Source: a virus. Taken from it: a stretch of DNA of 30,654 nucleotides. The DNA is taken from positions 1 to 30,654 of IMG/VR virus record IMGVR_UViG_3300021197_001575. One strand, written 5' to 3'. The translations under genes were made by a program, and so were the position numbers. The notes under the pieces were generated by a model. It made no database searches and had not been told where the DNA came from. It saw only the letters and a program-made list of their open reading frames with translations. The first letter of the stretch is position 1. Each line of letters opens with the position of its first letter. Positions 1 through 6,258 of this stretch are shown here, one piece after another.

Positions 1-12
1 GCAGGCAGCTAG

Positions 13-83
13 AGGCAGCGGGGGGCTAGGCAGCGGCAGGCAGCGATAGGCAGCGGCGGGCTAGGCAGCGGCAGGCAGCGGCT
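13..83. repeat. GC-rich 35-bp tandem repeat at the left edge
   Basis: Two nearly identical units, 13-47 and 48-83, are built from the shorter word AGGCAGCGG. Partial copies lie on both sides (1-12 and 84-90). No plausible gene covers the stretch. It sits beyond the last leftward gene, next to the hairpins at 101-141. The function is unknown; a packaging, end or regulatory role is only a guess from position. Confidence 0.75.
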
Positions 84-100
84 AAGGCGGTCAGATTGTC

Positions 101-141
101 GCAACATTTTCCATGTTGCAACGCAGCATTTTGCATGCTGC
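101..141. repeat. Two tandem hairpins with a compensatory base change
   Basis: The first hairpin is GCAACAT (101-107), loop TTTCC, ATGTTGC (113-119). The second is GCAGCAT (123-129), loop TTTGC, ATGCTGC (135-141). The two copies form a 22-nt tandem repeat, and the one stem position that differs (A or G) changes together with its partner (T or C), so pairing is kept. A partial third left arm lies at 145-151. There is no T-run after either stem, so these are not classical intrinsic terminators. They could be protein-binding sites or RNA structures downstream of the gene at 215-1036. Confidence 0.7.
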
Positions 142-152
142 AACGCAGCATT

Positions 153-218
153 GACCACCAGTGGAAAAGCTCAGCGACCACCAGTGGAAAAGCTCAGACC
201 ACCAGTGGAAAAGTTCAG
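153..218. repeat. Three direct repeats containing CCAGTGGAAA
   Basis: Three copies of a roughly 22-bp unit start at 153, 176 and 197. Each reads GACCACCAGTGGAAAAG followed by CTCAG or TTCAG. The core CCAC-CA-GTGG is itself an inverted repeat. The third copy overlaps the TGA stop (215-217) of the leftward gene. The same 10-bp word occurs seven more times in the window in the same orientation. With no spacer DNA between units this is not a CRISPR array. A repressor-binding or regulatory repeat is the likeliest reading, by inference. Confidence 0.85.
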
Positions 219-1036
219 TTGACGTTGACCAAGGCACGACCTCCAGCCATGCCAGCCTTGACCGGCTTGGCTGTGCGCAACGCACGACCGATGGACGCGC
301 CGATGTTCAGCGGCAAGCGCTTTCGGAGAGCCGGGATGGCTGCACCCATAAGGTTATAGGTTGGCTTTATCTTGGTGCTGGGCAGCAACGCGAACAACGT
401 CTCGACCTTGCGCGTTTCGTCGCGGAGCTTCTTGACGCTCTGTCCTGACGCACGCTTGGCTTTTCGGTTCGCTGAACCTCTAATCGCCGACGCAGTCCGG
501 CGCATGATAAAACGCACGCCATTATCCTTTTCGGTCACAAAGACTGTGGACTTTGGGATCAGCGCCTTGGGACGCTGGCTCTTCCTTATCGCGCCAGACG
601 GGCCGCGGTTTACCGGCTTCCTTCGGTAACGCGAGGCAACCGCAACGGTTGCGGCTTTGGTCGGGACTCTTGTTCCGCCCGTTATGTGCCTAGCGATCTG
701 ACCTGGCGTAACGGGCTTTCCCTTTTTGGGAATATTTTCTCGGCTCGTGTCTGTAAGGCCTGGTGGCGGACGGAGATGGCTTGCCTGAATCGCTCCGTGA
801 ATAATGCCATTGTTGCTTTTTGCTTGAGATTTGTTCGACCGGAAGGTGGCGTGCGTATGCTTGAAGAAGTTTTCGCTCCGCCGCTTAAACGTCCGGTCGT
901 AGGCCCTGCGGATTTCGTCGTCGCGGACGCGCTGCATCGTATTGTTAATGCCGAGCGACAGCGCGAAGGGCAACTGATCGGCGGTTACCCGATCCATATA
1001 GGCGGCTGTGAGCCCGGCGTTGGTTACGATTTGCAA
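215..1036 (-). CDS. Basic phage protein of unknown function (possible virion or moron protein)
   Basis: A 273-residue protein very rich in Lys and Arg, with no recognised catalytic motif, signal peptide or membrane segment. The N-terminal part (about residues 15-60: ADQLPFAL, then an RRAYDRTFKRR stretch) recalls small phage structural proteins that start with a similar 'ADQLPFA' segment, but I cannot name a family with confidence. The start is taken as TTG at 1036 because GGAGG lies 5 nt upstream (1042-1046) and a stop closes the frame shortly above. The gene stands alone: an intrinsic terminator (1090-1119) separates it from the replication operon, and copies of the CCRGTGGAAA word lie directly before its start and directly after its stop. 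That isolation suggests an independently controlled moron-like unit or a late gene read from elsewhere. Function is not known. Confidence 0.7.
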   Translation of the reverse strand: MQIVTNAGLTAAYMDRVTADQLPFALSLGINNTMQRVRDDEIRRAYDRTFKRRSENFFKHTHATFRSNKSQAKSNNGIIHGAIQASHLRPPPGLTDTSRENIPKKGKPVTPGQIARHITGGTRVPTKAATVAVASRYRRKPVNRGPSGAIRKSQRPKALIPKSTVFVTEKDNGVRFIMRRTASAIRGSANRKAKRASGQSVKKLRDETRKVETLFALLPSTKIKPTYNLMGAAIPALRKRLPLNIGASIGRALRTAKPVKAGMAGGRALVNVN

Positions 1037-1044
1037 ATGAGCCT

Positions 1045-1077
1045 CCAGTGGAAATAATTAAACCCCCGATGGAAAAG
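1045..1077 (-). promoter_or_regulatory. CCRGTGGAAA motif overlapping the ribosome binding site
   Basis: On the coding (minus) strand TTTCCACTGGAGG (1042-1054) merges the dispersed word with the Shine-Dalgarno GGAGG, 5 nt before the TTG start of the gene ending at 215. A degenerate second copy (CGATGGAAAAG on the plus strand, about 1067-1077) lies just upstream. The paired arrangement resembles 24963-24987. Confidence 0.6.
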
Positions 1078-1089
1078 TTCATACCACAG

Positions 1090-1119
1090 AAAAAGCCCCC
1101 ACCGCAAAGCGGCAGGGGC
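1090..1119 (-). terminator. Intrinsic terminator of the leftward replication operon
   Basis: On the minus strand a GC-rich stem (GCCCC/GGGGC outside, CCGC/GCGG inside, TTT loop, with a 2-nt internal mismatch) is followed immediately by TTTTT (1094-1090). It lies about 55 nt after the stop of the last gene of the operon (1176). This is a classical Rho-independent terminator. Confidence 0.9.
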
Positions 1120-1175
1120 AGGTAGCAACCAGGAGGATGCCCGCTGGGAGAAGCGGACTAGATGCAAGACTGATA

Positions 1176-1310
1176 TTATCCATTATCGAGCAGCTTGCAA
1201 GCCTTATGCTTCGTATATCCAGCCTTTAGCCTGCGCTTTCTGTCGCAGGCAACGCGTTGACGGAACAGCTTATTTGCCAGCGCTTTTGCCTGTGGATTTT
1301 TCTTCGCCAT
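1176..1310 (-). CDS. Small basic hypothetical protein, 44 aa
   Basis: A 44-residue, strongly basic protein (MAKKNPQAKALANKL..., with clusters such as RKRRLK). The ATG at 1310 is chosen over the upstream in-frame start because AGAGG lies 7 nt before it. It overlaps the end of the gene above by about 40 nt, a common arrangement in compact phage operons, and it is the last gene before the terminator at 1090-1119. Two Cys residues are present, but there is no clear zinc motif. The basic character would fit a nucleic-acid-binding accessory protein. No family is recognised with certainty. Confidence 0.65.
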   Translation of the reverse strand: MAKKNPQAKALANKLFRQRVACDRKRRLKAGYTKHKACKLLDNG

Positions 1311-1560
1311 CGTCCAACCTCTGCCGCGCCAGCCGCGCGTAACCTTCGATGTCGAGCCAATGATCGGGCTCATTGGCGTTGCCGCTCAAAATGCGGCACA
1401 CCTTTGCCGCTATCATATCTAAAGCTTCGCGCTGCACCACCGAAAGGTTGCCGTGAGCCTCACGGAAAAGCAGCTTCATCTCTTGCGCGAAATACGCATT
1501 CTCTTGAAAATCGCCATGCGTATTCGCGCGCTCCGTAATCACCATGCCTGCATCTCTCAT
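1270..1560 (-). CDS. DUF6378-like phage protein
   Basis: A 96-residue protein carrying the segments ITERANTHGDF near the N-terminus and QREALDMIAAKVCRILSG followed by NEPDHWLDIEGYA in the middle. These are the hallmark stretches of DUF6378, a small phage family found in replication and nucleotide-metabolism clusters. Its biochemical role is not established. The start at 1560 forms a TGATG junction with the upstream gene; an alternative ATG at 1545 (MVITERANTHGD) has a comparable ribosome binding site and fits the usual family start about equally well. The C-terminus is Lys/Ser-rich and probably disordered. Confidence 0.75.
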   Translation of the reverse strand: MRDAGMVITERANTHGDFQENAYFAQEMKLLFREAHGNLSVVQREALDMIAAKVCRILSGNANEPDHWLDIEGYARLARQRLDDGEEKSTGKSAGK

Positions 1561-2123
1561 CAAAACGGGACCTCGTCATTGTATGTTTTTGGAGAGCGGA
1601 CTTTTTTTACCTCCGCTCCAGGAAAGGCGGCCTTTACCTCGCTGACTCCGGGCCATCCCTGCATATGTTGCAGGGCGACGCCAACCTCGTGCATGGAAAA
1701 CAACTGGAGATCAGGATATTGCTCGCGAGCGGCCCGCCAGTCATACCCTTCTACCAGAATCCCAAATTGCTCACCATTGGGCATCTCGGCGCGAAGCACG
1801 CCGCCATGAGCAAGTTCCGCCCCTGACGCCTCCGCTTCTGCGTCCATGGCTTGCAGGCCACGCAAGACCGAACCAGCCCGCTTGATCACCTCGGCTGGAA
1901 TATACTCGTGAATGGCGTCCTCCATCTTTGCCCAGGCCGATCCGAACTTGCTAGCCGTATCCGGGCTAACCAAGCCGATCAGTCGATCCTGACCCCACTT
2001 CCTTTCCATGTCGTGCATAAGGCGGTCCACGGGCGCAAGAGCGGCATCGACGGCCACGTGGTGTACCGGTTGCTTGCCGTAGAGCAGCCTGTCCTTTTTG
2101 TTTTGATATACTTTCTTCATCAA
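1560..2123 (-). CDS. Hypothetical replication-operon protein with an SSB-like tail (DEVPF)
   Basis: A 187-residue soluble protein. A helical middle part (about residues 30-105: PVDRLMHDMERKWGQDRLIGLVSP, then an Ala/Glu-rich helix) is followed by a mixed region and a C-terminus ending YNDEVPF. This end resembles the acidic DDDxPF tail by which bacterial SSB recruits partner proteins, so the protein may bind replication factors in the same groove; this is inference. The gene overlaps the primase-helicase stop by 4 nt (ATGA), so it is translationally coupled to it. I cannot assign a named family. Confidence 0.7.
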   Translation of the reverse strand: MMKKVYQNKKDRLLYGKQPVHHVAVDAALAPVDRLMHDMERKWGQDRLIGLVSPDTASKFGSAWAKMEDAIHEYIPAEVIKRAGSVLRGLQAMDAEAEASGAELAHGGVLRAEMPNGEQFGILVEGYDWRAAREQYPDLQLFSMHEVGVALQHMQGWPGVSEVKAAFPGAEVKKVRSPKTYNDEVPF

Positions 2124-4198
2124 ACCCGACCTTCATCTCGCACGATCCATACGCGCCCATCGTTCTGGCAGAGATAATCAATAGCAATCAGCTTATCGAA
2201 CGCGGTCTTATAGCTGGCTTTTGTGCCGCTGATCCGTCCCATAACGTGCTCCTGAAGCTTATCGGCATCTATGCACCAGTATGCACCCCCCGGTGGAAAG
2301 CCCGTGCCACCGGGATTTGCTGCGCCTACGCCATCGTTGCGAAGTTGAAAGAAGCCATCCCGGATGGCAATCTGATTGTTGCCCTTGGGTTGCGGCCTCT
2401 GCGCCTCTGCCAACATCTCCAGATCGACCGCGTCGGCCTGTATCGCCATGGCTGTAGTGATATCGTCGCCGTCATCATCCATGCCGAGAATGATGCTTTG
2501 CAGCGTGAAGTGAATCGGGTCGCCAAACGGCATGTCGCGCTGTTTCGTAACCGAAGCCGTCCGCACGCCAGTCTCGCCCACGCTGATTTCAATCTCTGTG
2601 TCGATGGCCGCGCGCAAGCTGCTGTGGCCGCGAGCGCCGCGGGTGGCGTCCTTACCCAAGTGATGCACCAGGAGAATAGTGACCGAGCACTCGCGGGCGA
2701 TGTGACCGAGGTTGCGGATGACTTTGGTCATATCTGCTGGGTCGTTCTCGTCGCCGCCAGCCATCGACTGGCTAAGTGTATCGACGACAACCACCGACGG
2801 ACGCAGGCCGCTTAGCCGCTCGATGACGTCCAGCTCTTTCGCCGTGCGCTCTGAGCAGTCCGAGCCGTGTAGGAAGTCGATGTCGGAAAAGCGGAAAGCC
2901 ATCATCCATTCCGGGATGGAAAAAGTCTGCCGCAGGCCAAGGACGCGATTGCGGATGCCATATTCGCCTTCGGCGGCGAGATAGAGCACAGGCGCTTGTT
3001 CGACTTTCCGTCCGAACCATGGAGCACCAGTGGAAATGCTCGCAGCGAGGTGCAGCGCCAAGAACGACTTGCCGCTGTTGCTGGGGCCGTACAGCATCGA
3101 CAGCGACTTGGATGCCAGCATGCCCTTAACGATGTATGGCGACGCCGCCACCTCTGTGATGTCGTGTGCCCACACCAGCCCAGCCTTGATCCGCTCGAAA
3201 TCTTCGTCGTCAACAACGGCGTCCTGCAACGGCGGCAGGGCCGTTTGGTTGCTTGGCGAGTATTTAGCCGTCGCGCCACGCAACATAACGTCAAGCTCTC
3301 TGGCCGTCCGCTCAGCGCTATAGCCTGGGAGCGTCAGCGCCTGGGCGTACTGCGCGATGAATTGACTGGCGGACATGCCCTTCGCGATGGCCGAAGCGGA
3401 AAGTTTAAGGACGCTCTGGTGCCACAGGCCAGGAGCGCGGCTCTGCGCCATGAGCGCATCCCAGTCATGGCCTTCGTGGCCGAAGTCTATGTTCATAAGA
3501 CCGACCGAGGCAGACTGCTGCATCGTTTCGGGCGGGCTGTCGTTGGCCGAATAGATTTCTTTCTCGGCCAACATTGGCTGCTCAACAGCCGGAGCGATGT
3601 TGGCCAAATAAGTTCTCTTTTCGGCCAACATTTTTACCGTGCTGACTACCTCTGGAGTATAGCCTTTCGCCTGCTTGCGCTCGTCGGGATAGCTGACAAA
3701 GCCCGGCACGCGCATCACGCGGCTCGGGTTGCGGACAGCCTTGTCTGTTTGCAGGGTGTCGATCAGACGACCCTGCGCCTCGCGGAATTCGTTGCTCGTG
3801 ATCGGCTCTTCTAAACGCCAGTAGGCATGGCCGCGAGGTGCTGGCTCCGTACCGGTCTGCACCAGGATGGTCGGCTCAGGGCCGTCAAAGCTCTGAATGC
3901 GCTCCCATGCGTGGCCGTCATCAGCGTCCACGTACAGGTAGTGCGCGCGGCGGATATCGGTGTCGCGAGCCGACTGCGTCTGAGTGCGAGCCGGATTGAT
4001 GCACGCGTACACGTTGTATTCGCCGTCGTTCGCTGCCGCAGCGAACGCGATAGCCTCGTCCAACCTATCGGCTGAAAATGTGTCTTGAGTGATCTTGCCG
4101 TGAGCGGCAATGCACCTGATGTTCAGGCGATCTCCCTCCGCCCAGTCCTCGGTAATAGTTGATAGAAATTGACGCGCTGCGTCTAGGTCCTGTTGCAT
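2120..4198 (-). CDS. Bifunctional primase-helicase (RepB-like primase plus RepA/AAA_25 ATPase)
   Basis: A 692-residue replication protein. Residues about 20-185 look like a RepB-type primase: NVYACINPAR, then YLYVDADD (acidic metal-binding residues), GHAYWRL, and PSRVMRVPGFVSYPD. After a linker at about 185-345 comes a RecA-fold helicase of the RepA kind: Walker A GPSNSGKSF at 371-379, Walker B SVVVVDTLSQS, then VTILLVHHLGKD. The likely role is priming and unwinding at the phage origin. It is the central gene of the leftward operon. The linker contains an imperfect duplication (MLAEKRTYLAN / MLAEKEIYSAN) that coincides with an array of inverted repeats at 3542-3631. Translation appears to start at the ATG at 4198 behind an unusual hairpin (4207-4228). 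Two copies of CCRGTGGAAA fall inside the gene, at 2290 and 3027. Confidence 0.9.
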   Translation of the reverse strand: MQQDLDAARQFLSTITEDWAEGDRLNIRCIAAHGKITQDTFSADRLDEAIAFAAAANDGEYNVYACINPARTQTQSARDTDIRRAHYLYVDADDGHAWERIQSFDGPEPTILVQTGTEPAPRGHAYWRLEEPITSNEFREAQGRLIDTLQTDKAVRNPSRVMRVPGFVSYPDERKQAKGYTPEVVSTVKMLAEKRTYLANIAPAVEQPMLAEKEIYSANDSPPETMQQSASVGLMNIDFGHEGHDWDALMAQSRAPGLWHQSVLKLSASAIAKGMSASQFIAQYAQALTLPGYSAERTARELDVMLRGATAKYSPSNQTALPPLQDAVVDDEDFERIKAGLVWAHDITEVAASPYIVKGMLASKSLSMLYGPSNSGKSFLALHLAASISTGAPWFGRKVEQAPVLYLAAEGEYGIRNRVLGLRQTFSIPEWMMAFRFSDIDFLHGSDCSERTAKELDVIERLSGLRPSVVVVDTLSQSMAGGDENDPADMTKVIRNLGHIARECSVTILLVHHLGKDATRGARGHSSLRAAIDTEIEISVGETGVRTASVTKQRDMPFGDPIHFTLQSIILGMDDDGDDITTAMAIQADAVDLEMLAEAQRPQPKGNNQIAIRDGFFQLRNDGVGAANPGGTGFPPGGAYWCIDADKLQEHVMGRISGTKASYKTAFDKLIAIDYLCQNDGRVWIVRDEGRV
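2290..2299. repeat. CCGGTGGAAA copy inside the primase-helicase gene
   Basis: An exact copy of the dispersed word, on the plus strand. On the coding strand it encodes part of a GTGFPPGG segment near the C-terminus of the primase-helicase. Confidence 0.7.
3027..3036. repeat. CCAGTGGAAA copy inside the primase-helicase gene
   Basis: An exact copy of the dispersed word in the same orientation as all the others. On the coding strand it encodes part of SISTGAPW, just after the Walker A region. Confidence 0.7.
3542..3631. repeat. Four-site GTTGGCC inverted-repeat array (candidate replication origin)
   Basis: GTTGGCC occurs at 3542-3548 and 3599-3605, and its complement GGCCAAC at 3566-3572 and 3623-3629, giving alternating orientation with start spacings of 24, 33 and 24 bp. 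The sites form two hairpins: GTTGGCCGA/TCGGCCAAC with a 13-nt loop, and ATGTTGGCC/GGCCAACAT with a 17-nt AT-rich loop. The array encodes the linker between primase and helicase domains. In phage lambda the origin iterons lie in the corresponding linker-coding part of gene O, so an origin or initiator-binding site is a reasonable inference. Confidence 0.6.
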
Positions 4199-4234
4199 CT
4201 ACTAATGCGGCGGGGTTGCCCCCGCCGCTCTCCC
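4199..4234 (-). promoter_or_regulatory. Hairpin between Shine-Dalgarno and start codon of the primase gene
   Basis: On the minus strand GGGAGA (4234-4229) abuts a perfect 9-bp stem GCGGCGGGG/CCCCGCCGC (4228-4207) with a GCAA tetraloop of the GNRA class, then ATTAGTAG and ATG. The linear distance from the SD to the ATG is 30 nt, too long for normal initiation; with the 22-nt hairpin folded it becomes 8 nt. No other ribosome binding site precedes this ATG. The geometry resembles the structured initiation region described for T4 gene 38. A terminator is less likely because no T-run follows. Confidence 0.6.
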
Positions 4235-4254
4235 GTTGTTAGTGTTTTGCTCCC

Positions 4255-4827
4255 CTAAAATTCGAGGTCATCATCCTTGCTCTCAGCGGGGGCAACGTCC
4301 TGAGCATCATCTGTAAGGCATGCGGGAGGGCTCACGTATTTGACGCACTCAAGAATAGGAACGACAGTGCCGCCACGTGCGAACTTTAGAACCTCAACGT
4401 CTTTCAGCTTAGCGACAGGCATCTTGTCTGCCGGTAGATCGTTGAGCTGAACGATAAAGCGCTTAATCGCTTCCCAGGCACCTGCGCCCGCCTGCTCCCA
4501 AACCACCCTTGTATCGCCCCCTAGGGCCACAGGGAGACGGAAGCCGCGCTTCCAGCCATCCCCCTCCGGCTTGGCGCGGAAGCGGCTAGGAGTGTCATTC
4601 CAAATCCACTCTGGGGCCATTCCGGACATCCCGTCCGAGCGCTGCCAACCCGTCTGTAGCGAGCGCACGTCGACTATCGCTCCCTTGTTTAGATCGACGG
4701 GCTCCTTGCCGTCGCGAGTGCGGAGGCTGAATGAGCGAGGGGCGATGGAGCCGTCATGGCTTCCGTTCGCAGACCAGCTTAGGAAGGGGCCGGACGCAAT
4801 GTCTGCGCCAAAATCGATATCAAGCAT
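4255..4827 (-). CDS. Candidate single-stranded-DNA-binding protein with acidic C-terminal tail
   Basis: A 190-residue protein placed between the PD-(D/E)XK nuclease and the primase-helicase. It has no OB-fold signature that I can prove by eye, but the body (DIDFGADIASGPFLSW, later SLQTGWQ, WIWNDTPSRF and WKRGFRLPVALGG) matches a conserved phage replication-operon protein type. It ends SKDDDLEF: an acidic tail closing in Phe, as in SSB (DDDIPF) and T7 gp2.5. I therefore infer a phage SSB substitute that coats ssDNA and recruits partners by its tail. The ATG at 4827 is chosen because AAGGAAAAAGC precedes it; upstream in-frame TTG at 4899 would add 24 residues overlapping the previous gene. The leader contains ACACTAACAA, repeated before the primase gene. 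Confidence 0.65.
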   Translation of the reverse strand: MLDIDFGADIASGPFLSWSANGSHDGSIAPRSFSLRTRDGKEPVDLNKGAIVDVRSLQTGWQRSDGMSGMAPEWIWNDTPSRFRAKPEGDGWKRGFRLPVALGGDTRVVWEQAGAGAWEAIKRFIVQLNDLPADKMPVAKLKDVEVLKFARGGTVVPILECVKYVSPPACLTDDAQDVAPAESKDDDLEF

Positions 4828-4853
4828 GCTTTTTCCTTTTTTCCTTGTTAGTG

Positions 4854-5612
4854 TCAGACGCCGTATAGCTCTTGCCGAAGAGCTTCGCCGCCTGTCCAAT
4901 AAAAGTTATTGGTAAGCGGCACGATCTGGCGAGCTGTCTCTTTGTCGCACACCGTCAAAAAGCGCTCCATCCGGCTGATAATGACCTTGGCGCGAAGCAA
5001 AACATCATCTACATCGCCATCCTCCAGCAGGTTTGTTTTTTTGCCGCTGACGTACAGAAACTGGACGGTGTAGTTGCTCTTTGCCCTCTGGTAGATGGCT
5101 CGCTGTAGCTGGTGCTCTGCCGACATTTTCGATGGCACGCGAGTGGTCGTTTTTAAGTCAATAACTGAGCCTTCGTCGGGGAAGACGAGGTCGAGGTAGC
5201 CGATGATCGGAATGGACCAGCCGTCAAACTTGGCCGTGATGCTAATCTTTTCCTGCTTTCCGCCTTGCGGAAACTCCGGCTTGCCGTAACCGGCGAGGTT
5301 TTCGAGCGCTAGGTCAACCATCGGCGGAATCAAATCGGCTTCCTTTGCGACCTTTTCGTCCGTCAGGGCCTGGATGCTGTACTGCTTGTTGAAGCGCTCA
5401 ACCGCGGCAACCTTGGCTGCATCAGCGTCTTTTTTGCCGGTAAGGCAGTCTACGACAGCGTCCTCTATCACGATGCCGCGATATGCCGCCGGGCCAAAAG
5501 GTGTGCGCTTTTTGAATAGGTAGGCCGCAACCCAGACGTCAGGGGCGTTGGTCCAAAGGTTTATCGACGAGGCTGACAGGTGGTCGATGCCGTGCTTTTC
5601 GAATCCGTTCAT
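4854..5612 (-). CDS. RecB-family PD-(D/E)XK exonuclease
   Basis: A 252-residue nuclease. The active-site core is visible in the C-terminal half: GYLDLVFPDEGSVIDLKTTT gives the D...DxK motif, and HQLQRAIYQ matches the QxxxY motif of RecB/Cas4-like nucleases. The N-terminal segment (LSASSINLW, then FGPAAYRGIVIEDAVVD) is the usual start of the PDDEXK_1 family, where the Glu is part of the active site. It probably resects DNA ends in phage recombination or replication repair, paired with the adjacent SSB-like protein. The ATG at 5612 lies 15 nt after the resolvase stop; a TTG at 5624 would add four residues. Confidence 0.85.
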   Translation of the reverse strand: MNGFEKHGIDHLSASSINLWTNAPDVWVAAYLFKKRTPFGPAAYRGIVIEDAVVDCLTGKKDADAAKVAAVERFNKQYSIQALTDEKVAKEADLIPPMVDLALENLAGYGKPEFPQGGKQEKISITAKFDGWSIPIIGYLDLVFPDEGSVIDLKTTTRVPSKMSAEHQLQRAIYQRAKSNYTVQFLYVSGKKTNLLEDGDVDDVLLRAKVIISRMERFLTVCDKETARQIVPLTNNFYWTGGEALRQELYGV

Positions 5613-5627
5613 TTTGCTGTCCAATCG

Positions 5628-6059
5628 TTAGAGATCGAACAGCTTTATACCTGCGTGGCCAATAAGCAACGCTTCAGCGCGGCCATGGTCTTTTTGCCGC
5701 AAAAGACGATCTTCCAGACTTGGGAACAGCTCGCGCGCCAGTGACAGGCTCGCCTTTTTATCTTGGCCGATCAGACCAAGATGCCGCTTCCAGGCCTGCG
5801 GTCGCACTGTATAGACCCGCGTCCCTTGGCTGGCGAGGACGCCAAGCAACTCACCATAACCACGCATCATAGCTGCGCTGGATGCCACGGCGTTGCCAGG
5901 CCTAGGATGCTGAAGCTCTATGACTGCGATTTTAGGAGATAAGCCGTTAACGAGATCGAAGACCATCTCGACGGTAGCGGGGATGTCGTGAACAGCTTCC
6001 CGCGCTCGATCAAAAACTGCTATAGCGCCGGTTTTCCCGGGATCGATACCTATTATCAT
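5628..6059 (-). CDS. RuvC-like Holliday-junction resolvase
   Basis: A 143-residue RNase H-fold resolvase. IIGIDPGKTGAIAVFD at the N-terminus carries the first catalytic Asp (D6), IAVIELQHP the catalytic Glu (E48), and the C-terminal KDHGRAEALLI the last acidic residues (D124, E129), as in RuvC. Phages use such enzymes to cut branched replication and recombination intermediates before packaging. It is the first gene of the leftward operon, starting directly beside the palindromic divergent control region. Confidence 0.88.
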   Translation of the reverse strand: MIIGIDPGKTGAIAVFDRAREAVHDIPATVEMVFDLVNGLSPKIAVIELQHPRPGNAVASSAAMMRGYGELLGVLASQGTRVYTVRPQAWKRHLGLIGQDKKASLSLARELFPSLEDRLLRQKDHGRAEALLIGHAGIKLFDL

Positions 6060-6088
6060 AATATCTCAAAAGCAGGGCAGCTTGGCGT

Positions 6089-6144
6089 CCCGATATATAT
6101 CGATATCGAAGATCGAAGAACCTTCGATATCGATATATATCGGG
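6089..6144. promoter_or_regulatory. Perfect 23-bp inverted repeat in the divergent control region
   Basis: The left arm 6089-6111 (starting CCCGATATATATCG) is exactly complementary to the right arm 6122-6144, with a 10-nt loop at 6112-6121. The arms are AT-rich and themselves contain GATATC and ATCGAT palindromes. The element lies between the divergently transcribed resolvase and the first rightward gene, so it is well placed to act as an operator for both early transcription units, or as a cruciform-forming replication element. A bidirectional terminator is unlikely, because the flanking genes point away from it. Confidence 0.8.
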
Positions 6145-6146
6145 CC

Positions 6147-6171
6147 TGTCAACCCTGACGTTTTATATAAT
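6147..6171. promoter_or_regulatory. Possible divergent promoter elements
   Basis: On the minus strand a perfect -35 hexamer TTGACA (6152-6147) is followed, at 17-bp spacing, by a weak -10 TATCGA (6129-6124) inside the palindrome's right arm. On the plus strand a perfect -10 TATAAT lies at 6166-6171, without a good -35. A leftward promoter overlapped by the inverted repeat would be repressible by whatever binds there. The elements are read by eye and are not proven. Confidence 0.4.
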
Positions 6172-6258
6172 TAAAAGAATGGCTGCGTCGTTTTGGTTAG
6201 TTTGCCTGCGCATCATTGCGCGCTAGTTTTTGCGCTACACCAAAAGAGGATGAAAATA

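Noticed and set aside
153-218. CRISPR-like triple repeat
   Set aside because: The units are directly adjacent or overlapping (start spacing 23 and 21 bp) with no spacers, and no cas genes are nearby.
91-285. Short leftward frame encoding repeated LFHWWSE peptides
   Set aside because: It is only the translation of the direct DNA repeats, overlaps the stop of the neighbouring gene in another frame, and has no convincing ribosome binding site.
2996-3814. 272-residue rightward frame
   Set aside because: It lies wholly antisense within the primase-helicase gene, whose leftward frame has clear Walker and primase motifs.
4199-4230. Intrinsic terminator before the primase gene
   Set aside because: The stem is strong, but it is followed by ATTAGTAGATG with no T-run and would cut the replication operon in two.
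6089-6144. Bidirectional terminator
   Set aside because: The flanking genes diverge from this element, so there is no transcript ending here that would need it, and no T-runs follow the arms.
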